DNA of 62,412 nucleotides from Lachnospiraceae bacterium (GTDB lineage: Bacteria; Bacillota; Clostridia; Lachnospirales; Lachnospiraceae). The DNA lies in NCBI GenBank assembly GCA_017439675.1, contig JAFSIQ010000015.1:1-62412 (forward strand). The letters are read 5' to 3'. The notes under the pieces were generated by a model, which was not told the origin of the DNA, searched no databases, and was given only the letters and a program-made list of their open reading frames with translations. Shown here piece by piece: positions 44,748 to 53,138 of the stretch (position 1 is the stretch's first letter; each line of letters opens with the position of its first letter). The position numbers and the translations under genes were made by a program.

Positions 44748-44792
44748 CTCCCTACCTGTGTAGTATATTATCATACCACACAAAGTAGGAAG
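44748..44792 (-). terminator. Intrinsic terminator of the lipoprotein gene
   Basis: CTTCCTAC and GTAGGGAG with an inner TGTGTGGTAT/ATACTACACA stem form a long hairpin; TTTTTG follows on the minus strand. Confidence 0.8.
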
Positions 44793-44815
44793 TTTTCTTT
44801 TTGAAAATTATTTAC

Positions 44816-45397
44816 TTAATTTGCTCTCACATAGCGATAGGAATCTCCATTTGTAATTAATTCCCATGTGGAATCCGTAAATGTTACAACGGCCTCATTT
44901 CCTTCTAACGTAATTAAGCCTTTAATAGGATTACCAGCAGCATCCGTTGCCACAAACTCCAAACCTCTGTCCGTCAAGCTTCCCACTCCGTCATCCAAAG
45001 AAGTCAAACGAAAGATTTCCATTTGAACATGATAGCTTCCGTCTGTGTTCAACGAAATAGTAAGACTCGGCTCATTATTATCATAATCATTGTATGTGCC
45101 TATATACTGGTCTGTTGCCTGCTCCGTAGAAGTAACATCCGTCACCTGCTCTTCTGACTGCGCACCCTGTGTAGTCACTTCCTCCGTCATATGCTCTGTT
45201 ACCGTTACATTCTGTTCCGTAGAAACCACCTCAGAGGAGGTGCTTTGCTTCACTATCGGAAGTTGTGTTGTAATTTCTTCTGTTTGTATTTCTATTGCAG
45301 TCGTATTTGTATGCTCATCTGCCTTGTTCATTCCACATGCAGTTGTCATGACCCATACGACGATTGTCAATATAAGGACTTCTACTCTTTTACCCAT
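44816..45397 (-). CDS. Small Thr-rich lipoprotein
   Basis: Secreted lipoprotein of 193 residues, function unknown. Signal sequence KRVEVLILTIVVWVMTTACG with a lipobox-like MTTAC, so Cys21 or nearby should be lipid-modified. Residues 25-95 are a Thr/Glu/Gln-rich linker with many TTE and TEQ units. The last 95 residues look like a small strand-rich domain (IGTYNDYDNNEPSLTISLN, DGSYHVQMEIFRL), similar in feel to lipocalin-like or copper-resistance NlpE-type repeats, but no family is claimed. AGGAG precedes the ATG. Confidence 0.65.
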   Translation of the reverse strand: MGKRVEVLILTIVVWVMTTACGMNKADEHTNTTAIEIQTEEITTQLPIVKQSTSSEVVSTEQNVTVTEHMTEEVTTQGAQSEEQVTDVTSTEQATDQYIGTYNDYDNNEPSLTISLNTDGSYHVQMEIFRLTSLDDGVGSLTDRGLEFVATDAAGNPIKGLITLEGNEAVVTFTDSTWELITNGDSYRYVRAN

Positions 45398-45459
45398 GTA
45401 TCTCTACTCCTATCTCAAACATTGTCTGCGTATAAAAGGCTACAATAACCTTCCCCATC

Positions 45460-46782
45460 TCATTGCATCATCACATCGTATATGCGCTCTGCATTTTGTC
45501 CTCGAAGTGTCGCCTGAACAGCAGTATTCGCCGGCACCTCATATTGTCTACACACAATCTCTCCCGCACTCTTCGCGGTCTGTGCACCACCCTTCCAGTT
45601 TTCATAAACATAGGAATAGGCTCCCTGCAATTCGTCTACCAGATAGTTTGCTTCTGCCTTGGCACACTCCGCTTCCGTCGGATAATTCGATGTGCAATAC
45701 TTCTCGTATGCCTCTAACACACCTGTCGTACGAGAGCCGGTCCACTGCACCATTCCAAAACCAAACTTACCCTGATATCCACTTGCAATCACCTTTTCCT
45801 GCAACGCAACTGCCTTATCAATACCAACCTGACTGATAGTCTTTCCCGAAAATTCATTTCTATAGTTAAAATGTGCATCCATATATTTCAAGTATGCTGG
45901 TCGTGCATTCGGATTGGAATAGTTTGAACTCTCAAACTTGCCTGGCGTACCCTCATTTTGAATGTTACCTAACACGCCTGCAACAAATTCCACCTCATAA
46001 CCTTCACTGAGCAATCTCTCTGCCGCTGTTATCATCGCTGTTTTCTTAGATGCGCTAAGACCTAGGGAGGTATCATTTCGAAGGTTCTGAATCATCTCGC
46101 TTTGACTAGCTGTAAGATTCCCCGAATCACTATCGGTTTCATTTAATGCCTTCAGTGCGTTATTGATTGCTTTATGGGTATTCGCTCCTACAATACCATC
46201 TGCTGTCAGGTTATGGGCACGCTGAAATGCGATTACTGCATTTTCCGTATTCTGTCCAAAAATGCCATCCGCTCCTTTTGTGTTATATCCTAATGCAGTA
46301 AGGTTTTCCTGTAACGTTTGCACATTATCACCTCTGCTTCCCATCAACAAAATATTGTTGCGATGGTTGTACAGAGACTTGTTAATCTGAGTCTGTGTGG
46401 CTGGTCCCACAATACCATCCGCATCCAAACCGTAAGCTTGCTGAAATGCGACGACTGCATTCTTGGTATTATTCCCAAAAATACCATCCGTACCCTTTGT
46501 ATCGTAGCCTAACTCTGTAAGATTCTTCTGTAATGCTGTTACCGCAGACCCTCTGCTTCCCATCTGAAGTGTGGAAGAACTGCTAGAATATGTAGACACC
46601 GTTCGTGTAGATGATTTCACTGTCGCACCTAACGCCTGTTGACTTAGGTTCAACACCACTGCCACGGAATCATTTGCAGTCGCCTTCGCTACTTGTTTAC
46701 TTGCATTTGCTGCCTCTAATGCTACCCTTTGTGTATTATATAATCCTGCAACTTTTGTACTCGTTTGATTCGTAACAACCAT
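45460..46782 (-). CDS. Phage-tail-lysozyme-like protein with two peptidoglycan-binding domains
   Basis: Cell-wall hydrolase candidate of 440 residues. The ATG at 46782 is used because AAGGAGG stands before it. The first 60 residues are Ala/Ser/Thr-rich without a signal peptide. Two PG_binding_1 domains follow (about 68-135 and 140-210), each with LGYxTKGxDGIFGxNT and ADGIVGxxT. The C-terminal 200 residues match the phage tail lysozyme fold (TAAERLLSEGYEVEFVAGVL, NIQNEGTPGKFESSNY, GFGMVQWTGSRT). The Glu in NIQNEGTPG is the probable catalytic acid. No phage genes surround it, so it may be domesticated. Export without a signal peptide is unexplained. Confidence 0.82.
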   Translation of the reverse strand: MVVTNQTSTKVAGLYNTQRVALEAANASKQVAKATANDSVAVVLNLSQQALGATVKSSTRTVSTYSSSSSTLQMGSRGSAVTALQKNLTELGYDTKGTDGIFGNNTKNAVVAFQQAYGLDADGIVGPATQTQINKSLYNHRNNILLMGSRGDNVQTLQENLTALGYNTKGADGIFGQNTENAVIAFQRAHNLTADGIVGANTHKAINNALKALNETDSDSGNLTASQSEMIQNLRNDTSLGLSASKKTAMITAAERLLSEGYEVEFVAGVLGNIQNEGTPGKFESSNYSNPNARPAYLKYMDAHFNYRNEFSGKTISQVGIDKAVALQEKVIASGYQGKFGFGMVQWTGSRTTGVLEAYEKYCTSNYPTEAECAKAEANYLVDELQGAYSYVYENWKGGAQTAKSAGEIVCRQYEVPANTAVQATLRGQNAERIYDVMMQ

Positions 46783-47024
46783 AATTGTCCTCCTTTTCAA
46801 ACTGTTGACACATTGCTTCTAAAGGGGTGACCTATTTCGGTCATTTATCAGACTTGTACAATTCGCCACTTTATTATGTTATGCTAACAGTATATATCCT
46901 GTTTGTATTTTTGTATATATAAATCCACCTATTCATTTCTACCATTCCCCTTAATTTTCGAATCATTTTTACATCCTGCTAGGTTTCTACATAGTTCATG
47001 TCGAACATTTTTTAAAATTTTTTG

Positions 47025-47053
47025 TTGACAAACAAGAAACACAATCATATAAT
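47025..47053 (+). promoter_or_regulatory. Canonical promoter of the T-box/trpB2 unit
   Basis: TTGACA (47025-47030), 17 bases, TATAAT (47048-47053): a perfect consensus promoter. Start of transcription would be near 47060. Confidence 0.88.
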
Positions 47054-47059
47054 AACCCA

Positions 47060-47382
47060 AAACCGATGAGAAAGAGTAAGTAAGTCATATCCCTTTTTCC
47101 ACAGAGAACTGTAGGTGGTGAGATTACAGTGAAAAACATAGGACCGAATGGACTTTCGAGGGCAATCAGAAATAGAGAACTGTGTCTGTACTGAACAGTT
47201 ACAATTCTCCAGAGTATGTGCGACGGAGCAAGACTCTCCGTGAACAAAAGTCAGCATATGATGGTATGCGTTGAGTGGGCGTATTGTAATGATACGTCAA
47301 GCCGGGTGGCACCGCAGGTTGTATTTTCATCCTGTCCCAGCAGAATCTATCAACTGGGATGGGATGAAAGTACAACCTTTTT
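47060..47382 (+). promoter_or_regulatory. T-box leader specific for tRNA-Trp
   Basis: A tRNA-sensing leader. The early GATGAGAAAGAGTA part is the Stem I base. The specifier bulge reads GAA-TGG-A with the Trp codon TGG at 47150-47152. The T-box itself is GGGTGGCACCGC (47304-47315). Its TGGC would pair with the GCCA end of uncharged tRNA-Trp, which has discriminator G. Uncharged tRNA would stop the terminator at 47316-47382 from forming and so turn on the synthase gene. Confidence 0.9.
47316..47382 (+). terminator. T-box attenuator terminator
   Basis: AGGTTGTA...TTCATCC...TCCCAG pairs with CTGGGA...GGATGAA...TACAACCT, followed by TTTTT. It overlaps the antiterminator side of the T-box. Confidence 0.88.
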
Positions 47383-47403
47383 ATGATAGAAACTACAATA
47401 TGA

Positions 47404-47478
47404 GCATGTAGGTCAACAGACCGAAATGCGAATGTTGTGGCAATTACGAAAGTGCATAGCACGAAGCAATTGTTTTTT
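47404..47478 (+). promoter_or_regulatory. Two hairpins and a T-run downstream of the T-box
   Basis: The first hairpin is GCAT-GGTC-AACA-GACC-ATGC with internal loops. The second is CAATT...GTGC-ATA-GCAC...AATTG followed by TTTTTT. It looks like a further terminator between the T-box and trpB2. Confidence 0.4.
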
Positions 47479-47531
47479 CAATTCATTCTTTACCTTTCAT
47501 TCCTGTCCCCAACAAGAAAGGAGACAGCATT

Positions 47532-48905
47532 ATGTCAGAAAGAAAAATCCCTTACAAAATCTACTTAGAAGAAAACGAGATGCCAAAGAAATGGTATAAC
47601 CTTCGTGCTGACATGAAAAACAAGCCAGCACCACTATTAAATCCTGGTACACTACAACCAATGAAAGCAGAAGATCTTGCGCCAGTGTTCTGTGAAGAGT
47701 TAATCAAACAGGAACTAGATGATACCACTCCTTACTTTGACATTCCGCAGGAGATTCAGGACTTCTACAAAATGTACCGTCCTGCGCCTTTGGTTCGCGC
47801 TTATTGTCTGGAAAAGAAATTGCAGACCCCTGCGAAAATTTACTACAAATTCGAGGGTAACAATACTAGTGGAAGTCACAAATTGAACTCTGCCATTGCA
47901 CAAGCTTACTATGCCAAGCAGCAAGGCTTAAAGGGTGTAACCACTGAGACCGGAGCTGGTCAATGGGGAACCGCTCTCTCCATGGCATGCTCTTACTTTG
48001 ACTTGGATTGTAAAGTATACATGGTAAAGGTATCTTATGAGCAAAAACCTTTCCGTCGTGAGGTAATGCGTACCTATGGAGCATCTGTCACACCATCGCC
48101 TTCCACAGAAACAGAAATTGGAAAGAAAATTCTAGTTGCACACCCTGATACAACAGGAAGTCTTGGTTGCGCGATTTCAGAAGCAGTGGAAGTGGCTACA
48201 ACCTCCGAAGGGTACCGCTATGTACTTGGTAGTGTATTGAATCAGGTATTGCTACATCAATCTGTTATCGGCTTAGAAACCAAAGCTGCATTGGACAAAT
48301 ATGGCATTGAGGCAGATATTATTATCGGCTGTGCTGGTGGTGGCTCTAATCTTGGCGGACTTATTGCACCATTTATGCAGGAAAAGCTTCGAGGCGAAAA
48401 AGACTACCGCATTATTGCTGTAGAACCTGCTTCCTGTCCAAGTTTCACCCGCGGCAAATATGCATACGACTTCTGCGACACTGGTATGGTTTGCCCACTT
48501 GCAAAAATGTACACCTTGGGTAGTGACTACATTCCAGCACCAAATCATGCAGGCGGTCTTCGCTATCACGGTATGAGCTCCACACTGTCTCAACTATATG
48601 ATGATGGTCTAATGGAGGCGGTATCCGTTAGTCAGACCGATGTGTTCGCCGCCGCAGAAGAATTTGCACGGGTAGAAGGAATCCTCCCTGCTCCTGAAAG
48701 CTCGCATGCTATCAAAGTGGCCATTGACGAAGCATTGAAATGTAAGGAAACCGGCGAGGAAAAAACCATTGTATTCGGCCTTACAGGAACCGGATATTTT
48801 GATATGGTGGCATATGAGAAATTCCATGATGGTGTTATGGAAAACTATATTCCAACAGATGAGGAGATTGCGAAGAGTCTGTCAAAGCTACCTATTTTGA
48901 AATAA
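47532..48905 (+). CDS. Tryptophan synthase beta-like protein, TrpB2 type
   Basis: PLP enzyme that joins indole and serine to make tryptophan. 457 residues and the N-terminal extension (YLEENEMPKKWYNLRADM) mark the TrpB2 form, longer than the TrpA-partnered TrpB1. The PLP Lys is in NNTSGSHKLNSAIAQAYY. The phosphate-binding Gly-rich loop is GCAGGGSNLGG, and TETGAGQWGTALSMAC is the substrate loop. No trpA or other trp gene is near, consistent with salvage of indole. The Trp-specific T-box before it supports a role in tryptophan supply. AAGGAG precedes the ATG. Confidence 0.92.
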   Translation: MSERKIPYKIYLEENEMPKKWYNLRADMKNKPAPLLNPGTLQPMKAEDLAPVFCEELIKQELDDTTPYFDIPQEIQDFYKMYRPAPLVRAYCLEKKLQTPAKIYYKFEGNNTSGSHKLNSAIAQAYYAKQQGLKGVTTETGAGQWGTALSMACSYFDLDCKVYMVKVSYEQKPFRREVMRTYGASVTPSPSTETEIGKKILVAHPDTTGSLGCAISEAVEVATTSEGYRYVLGSVLNQVLLHQSVIGLETKAALDKYGIEADIIIGCAGGGSNLGGLIAPFMQEKLRGEKDYRIIAVEPASCPSFTRGKYAYDFCDTGMVCPLAKMYTLGSDYIPAPNHAGGLRYHGMSSTLSQLYDDGLMEAVSVSQTDVFAAAEEFARVEGILPAPESSHAIKVAIDEALKCKETGEEKTIVFGLTGTGYFDMVAYEKFHDGVMENYIPTDEEIAKSLSKLPILK

Positions 48906-48961
48906 CCCTCTTTGTCTTCATGTAGCGGTATTGCTCAAAAACAAAACATTCTGCATATATA

Positions 48962-49001
48962 AAAGCAGAGGTTCCAAGCTCACACTTGGAATCTCTGCTT
49001 T
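48962..49001. terminator. Bidirectional intrinsic terminator
   Basis: AAAGCAGAGGTTCCAAG pairs with CTTGGAATCTCTGCTTT (one G-T) over a 6-base loop, between the converging trpB2 and reverse transcriptase genes. Confidence 0.85.
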
Positions 49002-49023
49002 ACTTCATTACCTTCCACAAATC

Positions 49024-50253
49024 TCATTCACTTATATCGGCGACATCCTTTTTATAATATTCATGCACCAGATTGCGATAACCCCACCTCTTCATCTGGT
49101 CATAGGTAATCTGATAATTCCCTTTGTTGTGCTTTCCCGTCACACAATAGCGAATATTTTGTTGCATGTAAGCATCAATTTCCTTCAAACCTTTATCCGT
49201 AGTTAAATTGGGAAAGAACCATCTACTCCATGTAAATTCTGTGCTCTTGTCCATAGCAAAAAACTTATAGTTCATGGCTTTAATAAAACCCTTTGCGGCA
49301 TGTTCACCAGTTAATCCTTTCTTCCTTGCCCAACGGCGAAGGGCTTCTGCCTTACGCTTAATCTTTTTCTTGATTTTCACCTTTGTGTGCTGGGACAAAT
49401 CCACTCTGCCATCCACATAGGAAAATCCCAAGAATTCCCATGGTTCTCCCGGTGCACTTATCTGTACCTTTTCCGGATTCAAGGACAAATGATGCTTTGC
49501 AATTGCATCATACAATTCCCGCTGCAATCCCTGTAACTTTATCGAATCATCAGCAAACAACAAAATATCATCGGAATACCGAAAATACAGAACGTTCTCC
49601 CTTTGAAAGTAATGGTCAACCTCTGACAAATACACGTTGGCAAAAAATGGTGACACAGGCGTACCTGCCATAGCACCTCTGCTTTCGGTTATAATTTCTC
49701 CATTCATCTGACAGACATCTGCCTTTAGCAGTTTTGCAAACAAACGAAACAACTCCTCATTATCTTTTTTCAAAAACTGCAATTTATCCAACAAAAGCTC
49801 CACATCAATGGAATTAAAATAATTACTGATATCTGTCTTGAGACAATACTTATCACCCATGTTGACAGTTCTTCGAATCCGCATAATAGCATCCTTTACA
49901 CCATAATTTCGACGAAAGGCATAACAATTGTTGGCAAAAACACCATCGTACTCATACAGCAAAAATGCTATCATTTTCAACACCATATTAAAATCTTCTG
50001 GATAGGAGTACACAATTCGCTTCTTCTTTGCCCCATCCTTATTGATTACCTTTTTCTCTGGTATCGGTGGCACATAATCCGAATTTTTCATCTTTTTCAA
50101 AATCGGCAGATACCGTTGCTCCGCTATATAGGTTGCAAGCATTTCCTGCTCCAACTTCGCCAAATGATGTTTTTCTATCTTATATTGTAAAAAATCCTGC
50201 CACACATCTGGCAGGGTCATTCGCTGTAAAATGTTCATGTTGTTCTCTTTCAT
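49024..50253 (-). CDS. Stand-alone reverse transcriptase
   Basis: RNA-directed DNA polymerase of 409 residues. Fingers and palm motifs are complete: RIVYSYPEDFNMVLK (RT1 region), ANNCYAFRRNYGVKDAI (RT2), KTDISNYFNSID with the first catalytic Asp at 141 (RT3), GAMAGTPVSPFFANVYL (RT4), RYSDDILLFADD with the YxDD box at 226-229 (RT5), LNPEKVQI (RT6) and FLGF (RT7). The C-terminal 120 residues are basic and thumb-like and contain YCVTGKHNKGNYQ; retron enzymes have a VTG motif in a similar place. No maturase, HNH, nuclease or Cas1 domain is fused, and no intron borders were seen. The class (retron, defence-type or other) is not assigned. A folded RNA candidate lies 70-80 bases upstream. Confidence 0.88.
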   Translation of the reverse strand: MKENNMNILQRMTLPDVWQDFLQYKIEKHHLAKLEQEMLATYIAEQRYLPILKKMKNSDYVPPIPEKKVINKDGAKKKRIVYSYPEDFNMVLKMIAFLLYEYDGVFANNCYAFRRNYGVKDAIMRIRRTVNMGDKYCLKTDISNYFNSIDVELLLDKLQFLKKDNEELFRLFAKLLKADVCQMNGEIITESRGAMAGTPVSPFFANVYLSEVDHYFQRENVLYFRYSDDILLFADDSIKLQGLQRELYDAIAKHHLSLNPEKVQISAPGEPWEFLGFSYVDGRVDLSQHTKVKIKKKIKRKAEALRRWARKKGLTGEHAAKGFIKAMNYKFFAMDKSTEFTWSRWFFPNLTTDKGLKEIDAYMQQNIRYCVTGKHNKGNYQITYDQMKRWGYRNLVHEYYKKDVADISE

Positions 50254-50321
50254 CTTGTACCTAATTCCTTACACACCTGTAGCAAGGCTACATTCATTCT
50301 TCTATAGTGCAAACACTTTTC

Positions 50322-50471
50322 AAAAATAAAAAAGGAAAGAGAAAGCGCTTTGAAGGAATGAAAGCGTGCTTCATTCTACCAGACTGAACACATCCCTGTC
50401 ACCTGCAAAACCTTATATGGAATATGCTTCGCCCTCCACAGGTATAACAAATGTTATGTTTCTCTTTCCTT
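50322..50471 (-). ncRNA. Candidate structured RNA upstream of the reverse transcriptase
   Basis: On the minus strand AAGGAAAGAGAAA (50459-50471) and TTTCTCTTTCCTT (50332-50344) are exact complements over 13 bp. They enclose about 114 bases and are followed by a T-rich run (TTTTTTATTTTT overlapping the end). Inside are ATAACA/TGTTAT, ACCTG/CAGGT with a smaller GCGAA/TTTGC stem, and GAATGAA/TTCATTC hairpins. Complementary ends around a folded core, just before an RT gene on the same strand, resemble retron msr-msd or defence-RT RNAs. It is not matched to any known type. Confidence 0.5.
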
Positions 50472-50486
50472 GTTACCAATTTTACA

Positions 50487-50506
50487 GAAAATACTTGTGT
50501 ATTTTC
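50487..50506 (-). terminator. Hairpin after the 182-residue gene
   Basis: GAAAATAC and GTATTTTC pair perfectly over four bases. No U-tract follows. It may weakly end the upstream transcript or belong to the RNA region next to it. Confidence 0.35.
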
Positions 50507-50543
50507 ATTACTTATCTTAATAATTCCACTTTGTTCTGAATCA

Positions 50544-51092
50544 TTACAAATATTTTGCAATTCGATTCTTCACATAAGATGACTCATTCGGCATATACTC
50601 AAAAAAGTCAAGCATTGGTACATCCCACTGGTAACAAAAGTCCCAAACTTCACGATTTGCAACGTGATTATATGTATTATAGTCCTTCCACAAACGGATG
50701 TACAACTTACACTGACCATCCTTGTAAATACCATAAGAAATTGCATCTGGCTCACAGTAACATTTACTACTTCTGCGTGTGTAAATATCCTGTCCATACA
50801 TCTGTTCAATTTCCGCCAATGCAACATTACTCTTCAATTCATAGCCACCGGCATTTTCTAAAATTTCTTTCAGTTTCACCTCAAACACCGCATGTCTGCC
50901 ATGTTCCTTCACTGCATCTGCCGCCTGTGATAATTTGTCCGCCTGACGATTCACCACTGGCGTCACATTCTCATCCACCATTTCTCGAATCTTGCTATTT
51001 ACAGCACTGGACACAGAATCACTCACCGCATTCGTTAAGGTTCTTGTCGCCTCTCTTGTCACGTTACGTACAATTCGGTCTAATAATCCCAT
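50544..51092 (-). CDS. Cytosolic protein of unknown function
   Basis: Not recognised. 182 residues. The first 75 residues are an Asn/Thr/Val-rich helical stretch (LLDRIVRNVTREATRTLTNA, then NRQADKLSQAADAVKEHG), likely amphipathic. The rest is a compact domain with many aromatic residues and two Cys in SSKCYCEPDAI; it ends WDVPMLDFFEYMP and a basic tail. No signal peptide or membrane helix. AGGAGG precedes the ATG. It lies upstream of the RT region in the same direction, but a hairpin and about 290 bases separate them, so a partner role is only a possibility. Confidence 0.6.
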   Translation of the reverse strand: MGLLDRIVRNVTREATRTLTNAVSDSVSSAVNSKIREMVDENVTPVVNRQADKLSQAADAVKEHGRHAVFEVKLKEILENAGGYELKSNVALAEIEQMYGQDIYTRRSSKCYCEPDAISYGIYKDGQCKLYIRLWKDYNTYNHVANREVWDFCYQWDVPMLDFFEYMPNESSYVKNRIAKYL

Positions 51093-51134
51093 TGTATCTC
51101 CTCCTCTGTTGTATTTATAACTTAGTTTGCTTTC

Positions 51135-52529
51135 TCATGCAATATCTATTTCGCCATTATCAATTAATCGAATAAGACAATCAACAACAATCGGATCAAA
51201 TTGCTTACCTTTGTTATCAATCAACTCTTTCATAATAACCTCTCTTGTTAGACGAGTTCGGTAACACCTGTTACTGTTCATTGCATCCAATGAATCCGCC
51301 ACACAGATGATTCTTGCAATCTGCGGAATATCTTCCCCTGCAAGCCCTGTAGGATAACCATTTCCGTCATAACGCTCATGATGATATAACGCTCCTAAAT
51401 TAATTCCTTCAATGGAATTGAAGTCCCGAAGCATTTTATCGCCGTATATTGTGTGGCTTTTAATAACTTCATATTCTTCATCCGTCAACTTACTAGGTTT
51501 TTGAAGAATCGTGACTGGTATTGATATTTTTCCACAGTCATGCATCAAAGCAATATAATAAATTCGGTTACACTCTAAAGCTGAATATCCCAGTTCTCTT
51601 GCCAACAGTTGCGAATACTTAGCAACACGTTCTGAGTGACCCTTTGTATTCGGATCCTTCGCCTCTATAAAATTAATGAAGGTTTTGATAGATTGTTCAA
51701 TAATCATAGCATCGTGTTTCTGCTCTTCCAACAACTTGTTAATTCTTATTTGCGAAACAATGAATGCAACAAGTATCACCACCAAAACAAACAAAAGAAC
51801 AAGCAACGCAACAAATATAGGCAAATCCCAAACACTGCTATGCAAATGATAGTAAATTGTTCCCTCATTAAAGTTTGTCACATAATCCAATGTCTGGTCT
51901 GGTACATAAGTAATAAATCCAATGAGAGCATATGTTTTTCCATCACCAGATTCACTAGACGCTAATGGCATTTCGTTGTCCACTTCACTCGGAATATATA
52001 TAAAGCTATCTCCCGGATTCATGGGAACCATAGGACCAGTATGGTCAATATAATGTTCAAGAATAATATCCGTTTGGGTATACTCTGCCAAATCCACTTC
52101 CTGCACTAAAGGCTCACCGCTTGTGGTCTGATGAATCTCCATAGAACCATTCCACACATTGTTCAGCCACAGATATTCGGGCATCTTCAATTCTAAGGTC
52201 CAATCTGTGATAACCGCATCAGAAGTATTGGTTATCAAAACCTCATAGATGGTTCCCACACTTTGTCCATGTAATTCTGTCCCGTCATCATCGTATATTG
52301 GATCCTTCAACCAAGCACCAGAGTCTCCTCCCCTTGGTTTAATTTCCAATGCGAAATCCGAAAAAGTAAATGTATCACCATCCTGTATAGCATCTGACAA
52401 TATAGCTTGACGTGTTTCTTGGTTATAATGTTGTACCCATAAATAACACACTGCCATACCGATTATTGTAACTAACATAGCAATTATAACAACCAAATAT
52501 GGATTTTTTTGTTTGGTGCTCTTTGTCAT
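51135..52529 (-). CDS. HD-GYP domain protein with outside carbohydrate-binding-like sensor
   Basis: Probable c-di-GMP phosphodiesterase with two membrane helices (about 11-31 and 235-258). The outside region (about 45-230) includes VLITNTSDAVITDWTLELKM and NNVWNGSMEI, which recall family-2 cellulose-binding modules. The cytosolic HD-GYP domain (about 285-455) has HD in ALMHDCGKISIP (330-331) and the diagnostic HHERYDGNGYPTGL (383-396), so it should be active. It could link binding of plant polysaccharide to c-di-GMP breakdown; the ligand is inferred. The gene has GGAGG before its ATG and lies in the same strand as the next genes with no terminator seen after it. Confidence 0.88.
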   Translation of the reverse strand: MTKSTKQKNPYLVVIIAMLVTIIGMAVCYLWVQHYNQETRQAILSDAIQDGDTFTFSDFALEIKPRGGDSGAWLKDPIYDDDGTELHGQSVGTIYEVLITNTSDAVITDWTLELKMPEYLWLNNVWNGSMEIHQTTSGEPLVQEVDLAEYTQTDIILEHYIDHTGPMVPMNPGDSFIYIPSEVDNEMPLASSESGDGKTYALIGFITYVPDQTLDYVTNFNEGTIYYHLHSSVWDLPIFVALLVLLFVLVVILVAFIVSQIRINKLLEEQKHDAMIIEQSIKTFINFIEAKDPNTKGHSERVAKYSQLLARELGYSALECNRIYYIALMHDCGKISIPVTILQKPSKLTDEEYEVIKSHTIYGDKMLRDFNSIEGINLGALYHHERYDGNGYPTGLAGEDIPQIARIICVADSLDAMNSNRCYRTRLTREVIMKELIDNKGKQFDPIVVDCLIRLIDNGEIDIA

Positions 52530-52715
52530 ATGTACCCTCCATTATCAAAACGTATCATTTGTTTTTCTTACGTTATTGTACCATCAAATAACTATCATCG
52601 AAAGTGAATATATATTCACTCGTCTAATAATTCACATCTACACTTTGGGTGATACTTCCGTTCCCTTTTTTTGAATTCTAACAATCCTAATTGGCAATGT
52701 CAATAATAGCAAAGA

Positions 52716-52742
52716 TAAAGACCGTACAGAACACGGCCTTTA
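52716..52742 (-). terminator. Intrinsic terminator
   Basis: TAAAGGCCGT and ACGGTCTTTA form a stem with one G-T pair and a 7-base loop just past the stop at 52758. The U-run is broken (TCTTTG). Confidence 0.55.
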
Positions 52743-52757
52743 CCTACTTACCATTTA

Positions 52758-53126
52758 TTATTCTATTGTAATCGTGTTCGACGAATCCACCATTTCTGCA
52801 TTTTCACCACGTGCAGTAACGTATATGGTAACTTCATCCGCCTTGCCTTTGACAATAAAGGATTGCCTATCCTCACTCATTTCAATGACATTATAATATT
52901 GATCCTGCACTGCAAGCTTCAACGTGTATTCCCCTTTGCACTCCACATCAAACAAATCTGCCCATTCCACCGTATCGCCAATCTCAACAGTAAGTCGCGA
53001 TTTCGGTGTAATCTCCGGAACCTTATCTATGTAATCTTTGATTGGGAGATAAAACACCACATACAGGAATATTATCGCCAGCACTATTGCTACTCCGACA
53101 ACCGCCATAATCTTTTTTGCTTTCAT
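52758..53126 (-). CDS. Small membrane-anchored outside domain
   Basis: 122 residues. One helix near the start (about 5-30, IMAVVGVAIVLAIIFLYVVF), then a strand-rich outside domain (SRLTVEIGDTVEWADLFDVE and VTIYVTARGENAEMVDSSNT), Ig-like in feel. No family is claimed. Its start follows by 12 bases the stop of the fragment at 53139, with AAGGATGGG as ribosome site, which suggests the two were once translated together. Confidence 0.6.
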   Translation of the reverse strand: MKAKKIMAVVGVAIVLAIIFLYVVFYLPIKDYIDKVPEITPKSRLTVEIGDTVEWADLFDVECKGEYTLKLAVQDQYYNVIEMSEDRQSFIVKGKADEVTIYVTARGENAEMVDSSNTITIE

Positions 53127-53138
53127 TTTATCCCATCC

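Larger units (their letters stand above)
46783..47531. other. Long gene-free region: intergenic plus tryptophan T-box leader
   Basis: 749 bases between divergent genes. The left part to about 47020 is AT-rich with no strong feature seen. From 47025 on it holds a canonical promoter, the T-box leader with terminator, and two further hairpins, listed separately. Confidence 0.7.

Noticed and set aside
45090-45836. Long plus-strand frame opposite the lipoprotein and lysozyme genes
   Set aside because: It is antisense to two well-supported genes and its translation shows no domain; a shadow of biased codons.
49024-50253. Group II intron origin of the reverse transcriptase
   Set aside because: No maturase or HNH part and no intron domain V or boundary sequences were recognised around the gene.
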